From Acidobacteriota bacterium (GTDB taxonomy: Bacteria; Acidobacteriota; Vicinamibacteria; Vicinamibacterales; 2-12-FULL-66-21), in contig JAIVJE010000060.1 of the NCBI GenBank assembly GCA_020200195.1, forward strand, positions 1-6,104: a stretch of 6,104 nt of DNA. Reading direction: 5' to 3'. A program made the translations under genes and the position numbers. Under the pieces are notes generated by a model. The model was given only the letters and a program-made list of their open reading frames with translations, was not told where the DNA came from and did not search any database. This document shows positions 1-5,296 of the stretch, in pieces (within the stretch, counting starts at the first letter, position 1; each line of letters starts with the position of its first letter).

Positions 1-55
1 CCCCTCGATCGTCCCGCCGCTCCCGCCGCTGAACAAGCCGCTGCCGCAGGAATAA
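1..55 (+). CDS. 3' end of an upstream gene (possibly FtsH C-terminal tail)
   Basis: The frame starting at base 2 is open from the window edge to a TAA at 53-55 and encodes a 17-residue Pro-rich tail ending in NKPLPQE. Such disordered Pro-rich tails are common at the C-terminus of the membrane protease FtsH, and ftsH is a frequent upstream neighbour of folP in bacteria, so FtsH is my best guess. No catalytic or domain sequence lies inside the window, so the identity rests on synteny and composition only. The other two + frames are less attractive: one stops at base 30, and the other runs through the repeat downstream. The stop is followed almost at once by the inverted repeat at 62-142. Confidence 0.45.
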   Translation, partial: PSIVPPLPPLNKPLPQE

Positions 56-61
56 ACAAAA

Positions 62-142
62 GGCACAAGGGAAAAGGGACAAGGGAAAAGGCAAATCCCT
101 TGTCCCTTTTCCTTTTCCCTTTTCCTTTTCCCTTGTCCCTTG
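62..142. repeat. Heptad purine/pyrimidine inverted repeat abutting the folP start
   Basis: The left half (62-91) is purine-rich, with G-runs starting at 69, 76, 83 and 90, exactly 7 nt apart; its units are GGGAAAA and GGGACAA. The right half (96-141) is the pyrimidine counterpart, with C-runs starting at 97, 104, 111, 117, 124, 130 and 137, a spacing of 6 or 7 nt. Bases 74-91 (AAGGGACAAGGGAAAAGG) are perfectly complementary to 124-141 over 18 bp, and bases 70-86 to 96-112 over 17 bp. A 13-nt direct repeat, TCCCTTGTCCCTT, occurs at 96-108 and 129-141. The tract is much more AT-rich than its surroundings and does not look coding. It could be a slippage-generated simple repeat, a dispersed intergenic element, or a hairpin acting on transcript ends. 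The structure is directly visible; the function is unknown. Confidence 0.85.
70..112 (+). terminator. Possible terminator-like hairpin after the upstream gene
   Basis: Bases 70-86 pair perfectly with 96-112 (17 bp) around a 9-nt loop at 87-95. The stem is followed by a U/C-rich stretch (113-134) rather than a clean U-run. It lies 15 nt past the TAA of the upstream gene, so it could end or attenuate that transcript. The stem contains many A-U pairs and the tail is interrupted by C-runs, so this is a weak match to a classical intrinsic terminator. An alternative 18-bp pairing (74-91 with 124-141) competes with it. Confidence 0.35.
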
Positions 143-1003
143 ATTACCCGTAAGCCCTACAGCATTCCGCTTCCCGGCGGTCGCACGCTCGACTTGGGCG
201 CGCGGACCCTCGTCATGGGCATCATCAACGTGACGCCGGACTCGTTCGCGGATGGAGGCCTCCGGTACGACGCTGTGCGCGCTGTTGCGGACGGCCTTCA
301 AATGATCGCGGACGGTGCCGACATCCTCGACGTCGGCGGAGAGTCCACGCGCCCGGGGGCCGACCCCGTTCCAGAGGTCGAAGAGCTGCGTCGAGTCGTG
401 CCCGTCATCTCCGAGTTGTCACGGCGGACGACCGTGCCGCTATGCGTCGACACTTATAAGGCTGCGGTCGCACAGGCCGCCGTTGCCGCGGGCGCGTCGA
501 TCGTCAATGACATCAGCGGCTTGCAGTACGACAAGTACCTCGCGCATGTCGTCGCCGACACCGGTGCGGCCGTCGTGCTGATGCACCATCGCGGGACCGT
601 TCGGGAGATGTACAAGGCGGCGATCTACGACCACGTGATCGTAGAAATCGCGAAAGAGCTCGGCCACGCAATCGATCGCGCCGAGGATGCGGGGGTTGAC
701 CGCGAAGCCATCATCGTCGATCCGGGCTTTGGTTTCGCGAAGCGCGCGGACCACACGTACGAGGCGCTCGCGCAGCTCGACCGGCTGCACGTGCTCGACC
801 GTCCGCTCCTCGCCGGGCCCTCCAGAAAGTCTTTCCTCGACCAGGCCGTGGGCGAGCGGCTGCCCGGCGATCGCGATTGGGCCACGGCGGCCGCGGTCAC
901 CGCTGCGTCGTTGCTGGGCGCACACATCGTGCGCGTGCATGCCGTCAAGGAAATGGTACAGATCGTTCGGGTCGCGGATCGGATTCGTCAGGCTGCCCAA
1001 TAG
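140..1003 (+). CDS. folP: Dihydropteroate synthase
   Basis: This cytoplasmic enzyme condenses 6-hydroxymethyl-7,8-dihydropterin pyrophosphate with p-aminobenzoate to give dihydropteroate in folate synthesis, and it is the sulfonamide target. The 287-residue protein is of normal length and carries the TIM-barrel signatures in order: MGIINVTPDSFADGG (26-40), DVGGESTRPGA (64-74), CVDTYK (102-107), NDISG (123-127), LMHHRG (147-152), VDPGFGFAK (193-201), GPSRKSF (226-232) and RVHAVKE (265-271). In the last motif, Ala replaces the Asp usually found after RVH. The start is a TTG at 140, at the edge of the inverted repeat, with only pyrimidines upstream and no Shine-Dalgarno. Later starts (TTG 194, ATG 215) would remove the conserved PGGRTLDLGARTL segment, and no ATG/GTG/TTG lies in frame between the TAA at 53-55 and 140. 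Function is certain; the exact start is not. Confidence 0.96.
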   Translation: MITRKPYSIPLPGGRTLDLGARTLVMGIINVTPDSFADGGLRYDAVRAVADGLQMIADGADILDVGGESTRPGADPVPEVEELRRVVPVISELSRRTTVPLCVDTYKAAVAQAAVAAGASIVNDISGLQYDKYLAHVVADTGAAVVLMHHRGTVREMYKAAIYDHVIVEIAKELGHAIDRAEDAGVDREAIIVDPGFGFAKRADHTYEALAQLDRLHVLDRPLLAGPSRKSFLDQAVGERLPGDRDWATAAAVTAASLLGAHIVRVHAVKEMVQIVRVADRIRQAAQ

Positions 1004-1101
1004 CTCGTCTGTGGCCGTTCCCATCACATCTGTGTCGGGGAAGTTTACTCAGCCGTTCCGACTCAGCTGAAAAACATCGCGTCAAATCAGAGCCGAAATC
1101 G

Positions 1102-1130
1102 TTCAGCCGTGGCAGCCTTGTTGCTATTAA
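1102..1130 (+). promoter_or_regulatory. Weak sigma70-type promoter candidate for the CsbD-like gene
   Basis: TTCAGC (1102-1107) and TATTAA (1125-1130) are separated by 17 nt and match the -35 and -10 consensus at 3 of 6 and 4 of 6 positions. A relatively A-rich stretch (1069-1100) lies upstream. Transcription from here would give a leader of roughly 40 nt before the ATG at 1179. The strong ribosome binding site and the terminator around the small gene support a separate transcription unit. The match is modest, and a stress sigma factor with another consensus could be used instead. The rest of the 1004-1178 gap shows no gene and no convincing terminator for folP; it contains only a short direct repeat described under findings. 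Confidence 0.3.
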
Positions 1131-1166
1131 GGTCGAGCACGGCAGGCGGTGGATATCCGACTTGCC

Positions 1167-1173
1167 AGGAGGT
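1167..1173 (+). promoter_or_regulatory. Strong Shine-Dalgarno fixing the CsbD-like start
   Basis: AGGAGGT is a near-perfect anti-16S match, with 5 nt between it and the ATG at 1179. It selects that ATG over the in-frame GTG at 1149, which would add ten residues (MDIRLARRYT) translated from the leader and the ribosome binding site itself. It is the only strong ribosome binding site in the window, which suggests that this small protein can be made in large amounts. Confidence 0.85.
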
Positions 1174-1178
1174 ACACG

Positions 1179-1391
1179 ATGACTGATCACATCGACAGAC
1201 CAGACGATTCGAATGATCCGCGACACAAACCCGGCTCTGTGCGTGAGGAAGTGTCGGCCACGGGTCAGCGCGTCAAAGGCGCCATAAAGAACGCGGCTGG
1301 TGAGCTCGTGGACGACGACCGGCTGGAGGACAAAGGCGAGCGTGAGAATGCCGCCGGTCGCGATCGTCAGAACAAGAACGACGCCGTCTAG
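1179..1391 (+). CDS. CsbD-like small stress-response protein
   Basis: This is a 70-residue, very hydrophilic, charged protein with no signal peptide, membrane segment or cysteine. Residues 23-60 or so carry the CsbD-like pattern: GQRVKGAIKNAAGEL, then an acidic DDDRLEDKGE link, then ENAAGRDRQ. These are two amphipathic helical halves around Gly-Lys/Arg and Ala-Ala-Gly units. The first 20 residues are rich in Asp, Pro and His and look disordered. Family members are abundant cytosolic proteins induced by general stress (Bacillus CsbD belongs to the sigma B regulon; E. coli YjbJ is a relative), but their molecular function is unknown. The gene has a strong ribosome binding site, a possible promoter upstream and its own terminator, so it looks independently transcribed between folP and cdaA. 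Family assignment rests on motif recognition and is fairly secure; a stress role here is inferred. Confidence 0.8.
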   Translation: MTDHIDRPDDSNDPRHKPGSVREEVSATGQRVKGAIKNAAGELVDDDRLEDKGERENAAGRDRQNKNDAV

Positions 1392-1403
1392 CAGACATTT
1401 CTG

Positions 1404-1431
1404 GGCGCGGCTCATCGCCGCGCCGTCTTTT
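1404..1431 (+). terminator. Rho-independent terminator after the CsbD-like gene
   Basis: GGCGCGGC (1404-1411) pairs perfectly with GCCGCGCC (1417-1424) around the 5-nt loop TCATC, and is followed by GTCTTTT (1425-1431). The stem begins 12 nt after the TAG stop. The 8-bp all-GC stem with a short T-run is a good intrinsic terminator. It should insulate the cdaA run from transcription of the CsbD-like gene, which implies a separate promoter for cdaA or substantial read-through. Confidence 0.78.
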
Positions 1432-1465
1432 CGTACTCCCTTCACAACTTACGGTCCGCCGTGTC

Positions 1466-1487
1466 ACTGACGACTGACCACACTGAC
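1466..1487 (+). repeat. Three ACTGAC hexamers upstream of cdaA
   Basis: ACTGAC occurs at 1466-1471, 1473-1478 and 1482-1487, spaced 7 and 9 nt apart, ending 22 nt before the cdaA ATG. The 1432-1509 gap holds no gene, and I see no convincing -35/-10 pair in it, although a cdaA promoter would be expected here after the terminator. The hexamers could be a regulator site or a degenerate simple repeat. The repeat itself is certain; its meaning is unknown. Confidence 0.4.
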
Positions 1488-1509
1488 CTTGCGATAAGCT
1501 ACCGCAGGG

Positions 1510-2325
1510 ATGCCGGAATATCTGACCGAACTGCTACGGCGCCCGCCGGTAGGCTGGTGGGACCTCCTCGACATCGCGATTGTCGCGATTCTCATCTATG
1601 AGTTCCTGAAACTCATCAGGGGGACGCGGGGGGTCCAGATGGCCGCCGGGTCACTGTTGATCGTCGCGCTCTTCTACCTCTCGCGGCTCGCGCCGTTGCA
1701 GACCGTGAACTGGATGATCCGCAACATGCTCGTGTACGTCGCGTTCGCGGCGATTGTCATCTTCCAGTCGGACATTCGGCGCGCCCTGGCGCATTTCGGC
1801 CAGGCGCGATTCTTTCGGTATTTCAACCGCCAGGAAGCCGCCGACGAGACCATTGAGGAACTCGTCGTGGCATCGACGATGTTGTCGACACAGAGGGTGG
1901 GCGCGATCATCGCGATTGAGCGCGAGATCGGCCTGCGCAATTACATCGAGAGCGGCATTCCGCTCGACGCAGAGCTGACGTACGACCTCCTGGTGACGAT
2001 CTTCCAGCCGGGTTCGCCCCTCCACGATGGCGCGGTCATCCTTCAGGAGAACCGCGTGGCGGCTGCGGCATGCTTTCTGCCGCTGACCGTCAACCCCCGG
2101 GTCAGCCGGGAGCTCGGCACCCGGCATCGGGCGGCGATCGGCCTCACGGAAGAAGGGGACGCGGCGGCAATCGTCGTGTCGGAGGAAACCGGTCAGATTG
2201 GCCTTGCGCGTGACGGTGGCATCGAACGCGGACTGACGGCCGACCGGCTTCGTGAGCAGTTGCGCGAGTTGATCGTTCAACGCCGGGTCAGGCGTCGCGC
2301 CCCGCCGCCCGCCTACGACGTCTGA
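1510..2325 (+). CDS. cdaA: Diadenylate cyclase (membrane-bound, CdaA type)
   Basis: CdaA condenses two ATP into the second messenger cyclic di-AMP, which usually controls potassium and osmolyte balance and cell-wall stability. The 271-residue protein matches the usual CdaA length and layout: three N-terminal membrane helices (about 17-36, 43-60 and 66-86), a linker with a likely helical stretch (about 90-120), then the DAC (DisA_N) domain. Both catalytic motifs are intact: DGA at 173-175 (in PLHDGA) and RHR at 205-207 (in GTRHRAAIG), followed by VVSEETG (222-228). The C-terminus is an Arg-rich tail (258-263) ending RAPPPAYDV. The ATG at 1510 is the first possible start because an in-frame TAA lies at 1495-1497; AGGG sits directly against it, too close for a normal ribosome binding site. 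The TGA overlaps the next ATG by one base, so translational coupling to cdaR is likely. Confidence 0.96.
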   Translation: MPEYLTELLRRPPVGWWDLLDIAIVAILIYEFLKLIRGTRGVQMAAGSLLIVALFYLSRLAPLQTVNWMIRNMLVYVAFAAIVIFQSDIRRALAHFGQARFFRYFNRQEAADETIEELVVASTMLSTQRVGAIIAIEREIGLRNYIESGIPLDAELTYDLLVTIFQPGSPLHDGAVILQENRVAAAACFLPLTVNPRVSRELGTRHRAAIGLTEEGDAAAIVVSEETGQIGLARDGGIERGLTADRLREQLRELIVQRRVRRRAPPPAYDV

Positions 2326-3236
2326 TGGCGTACCACCCGCTCCGACATCTGCGCTTGAAAGTGTTCGCGCTGGCGCTCGCCGTCCTGCTCTGGCTGACGG
2401 TAGCGGGCGAGCACGTTGTCGAGCGGACGCTGCGCGTGCCGCTCGAGTTCCGCAACATTCCGGAACACCTCGAAATCGTCGGTGACCCGCCGGGCACAGT
2501 GGACGTACGGCTCCGCGGCTCATCGGCGTTGCTGAGCCGGCTCGAGCCGGGAGAGATCGTTGCGGTGTTGGATCTGGCTGGCGCGCGGCCAGGGGCGCGG
2601 CTCTTCCATCTGCGGAATGACGAAGTACGCTCGCCGTATGGCGTGGAGGTCGCACAGGTGGTGCCGGGGACGTTAGCGCTGAATCTCGAAAGGTCAGGGC
2701 GGCGCGTGCTGCCGGTGGTTCCCCCGACCGAAGGCGATCCCGCGCCGGGGTTCGTCGTCGGACGGATTACGGCGGAGCCGGCCACGGTCGAAGTGATCGG
2801 ACCCGAGAGCCGGCTGCGGGAGCTCTCCGAGGCGACCACCGAGCCAGTCACCGTGTCGGCGAGCCGCGAGCGGGTCCGGGATGTCGTGACGATTGGCGTC
2901 GCCGATTCCGCGGTGCGACTGGCGCAGCCGCAGAGCGCCACGGTAGTGGTCGAGATTCTGCCGGCTCCCATTGAACGGGAGTTCGCGGGAGTACCAGTGC
3001 GCTGGCGCAATCTCGGCGTTGGCCTTCGCGCGCAACTCGTGCCGTCGCTCGCGCGCATCAGCGTGCGGGGGAGACGGGAAGCGCTGTCGCCTCTGCGGGC
3101 CGATACCATCGAAGCGTTCGTGGACCTTGCCGGTCTTGGACCCGGTCAGTACAATCTTCGGGTTCAAGTCGATCCACCGCAGACGTTCGGCGTCAGTGAC
3201 ATCAGTCCCGCCGTGGTCGATGTAACGATTCGATGA
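2325..3236 (+). CDS. cdaR: YbbR-domain protein, CdaA regulator
   Basis: CdaR (YbbR) is a membrane-anchored protein whose extracytoplasmic YbbR domains modulate CdaA. The 303-residue protein has a short basic cytoplasmic N-terminus (RHLRLK, 7-12), one membrane helix (about 13-28) and then a beta-rich exported part. I can see three YbbR-like repeats, roughly 34-122, 123-211 and 217-303. Each has the pattern of a V-P-V strand opening, a Val-x-Val-x-Gly strand (VDVRLRG, VEVIGP, ISVRGR) and, in repeats 1 and 3, a VDL/LDLAG.xPG turn (82-90 and 267-274). Firmicute CdaR often has four repeats; three is not unusual elsewhere. No enzyme motif is present. The gene overlaps cdaA by 1 nt and glmM by 4 nt, the standard module order. 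Regulation of CdaA here is inferred from family and position. Confidence 0.92.
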   Translation: MAYHPLRHLRLKVFALALAVLLWLTVAGEHVVERTLRVPLEFRNIPEHLEIVGDPPGTVDVRLRGSSALLSRLEPGEIVAVLDLAGARPGARLFHLRNDEVRSPYGVEVAQVVPGTLALNLERSGRRVLPVVPPTEGDPAPGFVVGRITAEPATVEVIGPESRLRELSEATTEPVTVSASRERVRDVVTIGVADSAVRLAQPQSATVVVEILPAPIEREFAGVPVRWRNLGVGLRAQLVPSLARISVRGRREALSPLRADTIEAFVDLAGLGPGQYNLRVQVDPPQTFGVSDISPAVVDVTIR

Positions 3237-4576
3237 TGTCGGACAGGTTATTCGGCACAGACGGCGTCCGCGGGACCGCGGGTGAGTACCCCCTCGATCA
3301 GGAAACCGTCGCCCGACTGGGCGCCGCGCTGGTGCGCGCGATGGCATCGGATAGCCGGCCGCTGCGTTTTGTAGCGGGTCGGGACACACGCGAATCCGGC
3401 GAGTGGATCGAGCGCGAACTCGCGCGCGGCGTCAGCTCCGCCGGAGCGTCGTTGACGAGCGCGGGCGTCATCCCGACGCCGGCGATCGCGTACGTCACCA
3501 GGGCCATGGGCTACGACGCCGGACTCGTCATCTCCGCGTCCCATAATCCGTTCGAAGACAACGGCATCAAAGTGTTCTCGGGGCAGGGTGAGAAATTCAC
3601 TGAGGCGCTGGAGCGGAAGGTCGAGGCGATTGTCAAGGACACCGGCTGGCAGGTGGACGGCGCGCCGGAGTCCCCCATCGCGCGAGCCGACGTCGTGGAC
3701 GCGTACATCGCGCACGCGCGCCGCGCGTTCCCGGATCCGCAACTCCTCGGTGCGTTCAGGCTGGCGATCGACACTGCCAACGGCGCGACGACCACGGTGG
3801 CGCCGCGGCTGTTCCGGGAGATGGGCTTTGACATAGAGGTGCTGAGCGACAGCCCCAATGGTCGCAACATCAATCTCGATTGCGGATCGACCCATCCCGC
3901 CGCGCTGTCGATGGTCGTCACGGACCGCGGCTGCCGCATGGGGGTCGCGTTCGACGGTGACGGCGATCGGGCCATCTTCGTCGACGCGGCGGGACGCATC
4001 GTGGACGGCGACGCGGTGCTGCTGATGTGCGCCCGGTACCTGAAGGCCCGGGACCGCCTCGCCGGCAATGCTGTCGTAGCCACCATCATGAGCAATATCG
4101 GTCTCGAGCTCGCCTTGCGCGCAAGCGGCATCGACCTCGTGCGGTGCCCGGTGGGTGACAAGTACGTCATGGAAGAAATGGTGAAACGCGGCCTGTCGGT
4201 TGGCGGCGAACAGTCGGGTCACATCATTTTCTCCGACCACCTCTTTACGGGCGACGGCATTGTCACAGCCTTGAGCGTCATGCGCATCATGGCGGAGACC
4301 GGTCGTGAGCTGGCGGATCTGGCGGGCGAGCTCGTGACCTACCCGCAAGTGCTCGTCAACGTACGGGTGAAGGAAAAGAAGGATCTGCGATCCGTTCCCG
4401 CGGTCGCCGCGGCGATGGACCGCGTCGAGCAGCGGCTCCTCGGGCACGGGCGTGTGCTCGTGCGGTATTCGGGGACCGAGCTGCTGCTGCGGGTCATGCT
4501 CGAAGGACGCGACCAGCAGGAGATTCAGAGCCTCGCCGGAGAGATCGTCACCGCCGTCAAGGATCACCTCGGGTAG
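3233..4576 (+). CDS. glmM: Phosphoglucosamine mutase
   Basis: GlmM interconverts glucosamine-6-phosphate and glucosamine-1-phosphate in the cytoplasm, feeding UDP-GlcNAc for peptidoglycan and outer envelope sugars. At 447 residues it is full length and has all four phosphohexomutase domains: the phosphoserine loop SASHNP (101-106, catalytic Ser103), the Mg loop DGDGDR (241-246), the sugar loop GGEQSGH (324-330) and the phosphate-binding loop RYSGTE (411-416). The last loop continues LLLR where PLLR is usual. The start opens FGTDGVRG at residues 7-14, as in the family; ATG 3233 (ATGA overlap with cdaR) and the adjacent ATG 3236 are both possible, with no separate ribosome binding site, so translation is probably coupled. 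In Firmicutes GlmM binds and inhibits CdaA, so its place after cdaA-cdaR may reflect regulation as well as metabolism. Confidence 0.97.
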   Translation: MMSDRLFGTDGVRGTAGEYPLDQETVARLGAALVRAMASDSRPLRFVAGRDTRESGEWIERELARGVSSAGASLTSAGVIPTPAIAYVTRAMGYDAGLVISASHNPFEDNGIKVFSGQGEKFTEALERKVEAIVKDTGWQVDGAPESPIARADVVDAYIAHARRAFPDPQLLGAFRLAIDTANGATTTVAPRLFREMGFDIEVLSDSPNGRNINLDCGSTHPAALSMVVTDRGCRMGVAFDGDGDRAIFVDAAGRIVDGDAVLLMCARYLKARDRLAGNAVVATIMSNIGLELALRASGIDLVRCPVGDKYVMEEMVKRGLSVGGEQSGHIIFSDHLFTGDGIVTALSVMRIMAETGRELADLAGELVTYPQVLVNVRVKEKKDLRSVPAVAAAMDRVEQRLLGHGRVLVRYSGTELLLRVMLEGRDQQEIQSLAGEIVTAVKDHLG

Positions 4577-4585
4577 GCCAAACCC

Positions 4586-5296
4586 ATGCGCCTTGCCGTC
4601 AACATCGACCACGTTGCTACCCTGCGTGAAGCGCGCAAGGCGCGCGAGCCGGAGCCGCTCACGGCCGCATTGCTCGCCGAGATGGCTGGGGCACGCGGTA
4701 TTACCGTTCATCTGCGCGGCGACCGGCGGCACATCCAGGACCGGGACGTTCAGCTGCTGCGCCAGGCGATTGCGACCAAGTTGAACATAGAAATGGCGGT
4801 AACGTCGGACATGGCACGCGTGGCGCTGCAGGTGCGGCCCGATCAGGTCACGCTGGTGCCGGAGCGACCGCAGGAGCTCACGACCGAGGGAGGTCTCGAC
4901 GTCGTCGCGCAAGCCGGCGCGGTCGCAGACTTCGTGCGGCAAATGCACGATGCAGGAATCCGCGTGAGCCTGTTCGTCGATCCCCACGCCGACCAGGTGG
5001 GTCACGCGAAGCAGAGCGGGGCGGACGCGATCGAAATCAACACAGGCCGTTACGCCGAAGCCGGTGAGGGCTCTCGAATCCAGGAGCTCCAGCGGATAGC
5101 AGACGCCGCCCAACTGGGCGTTCGGCAGGGGCTCGAGGTGCTCGCGGGCCATGGTCTCAACTACGTCAACGTCGTCGACGTGGGCGCCATCGCAGAGATC
5201 GAGGAACTGAACATCGGCCACAGCATCGTCGCCCGCGCCGCGCTCGTGGGCATGGAACGCGCGGTTCGCGACATGGTCGCGCTCCTCGGGCGCTGA
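4586..5296 (+). CDS. pdxJ: Pyridoxine 5'-phosphate synthase
   Basis: PdxJ joins 3-amino-2-oxopropyl phosphate and 1-deoxy-D-xylulose 5-phosphate in the last ring-closing step of the DXP-dependent vitamin B6 pathway. The 236-residue TIM-barrel protein is of family length. Visible signatures are VNIDHVATLR (5-14), VHLRGDRRHIQDRDV (41-55), NIEMAVT (67-73), LVPERPQELTTEGGLDV (90-106), IEINTGRYA (149-157), AGHGLNY (187-193) and ELNIGHSIVARA (207-218). The likely catalytic residues by family alignment, His42, Glu69 and His189, are present. Two positions differ from the common pattern: Gly45 where LRED has Glu, and Asn152 where EIHTG has His. The ATG at 4586 follows glmM by 9 nt, with a weak GGGTAGG (4571-4577) upstream; the next ATG starts directly after its stop. 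pdxA and the other B6 genes are not in the window. Confidence 0.96.
   Translation: MRLAVNIDHVATLREARKAREPEPLTAALLAEMAGARGITVHLRGDRRHIQDRDVQLLRQAIATKLNIEMAVTSDMARVALQVRPDQVTLVPERPQELTTEGGLDVVAQAGAVADFVRQMHDAGIRVSLFVDPHADQVGHAKQSGADAIEINTGRYAEAGEGSRIQELQRIADAAQLGVRQGLEVLAGHGLNYVNVVDVGAIAEIEELNIGHSIVARAALVGMERAVRDMVALLGR

Noticed and set aside
62..142. CRISPR array or insertion-sequence end
   Set aside because: The units are only 6-7 nt with no spacers, and no transposase or target-site duplication is visible nearby, so it is a simple heptad inverted repeat.
1149..1178. GTG start at 1149 giving an 80-residue CsbD-like protein
   Set aside because: The extension translates the AGGAGGT ribosome binding site itself, and the ATG at 1179 is ideally spaced from it.
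945..1445. A 166-codon open frame on the - strand spanning the folP-CsbD gap, with a hydrophobic stretch
   Set aside because: It runs antisense through the folP end, the CsbD-like gene and its terminator. The hydrophobic part is the reverse reading of the CsbD-like codons, and no ribosome binding site or family match is apparent.
1432..1509. Cyclic di-AMP riboswitch (ydaO type) upstream of cdaA
   Set aside because: The gap is too short (78 nt) and shows none of the long paired structure of that class.
1651..2655. A 334-codon open frame on the - strand opposite cdaA and cdaR
   Set aside because: It lies opposite two well-supported genes and has low-complexity Arg/Ala/Pro-rich composition with no motif. 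High GC explains the lack of stops.
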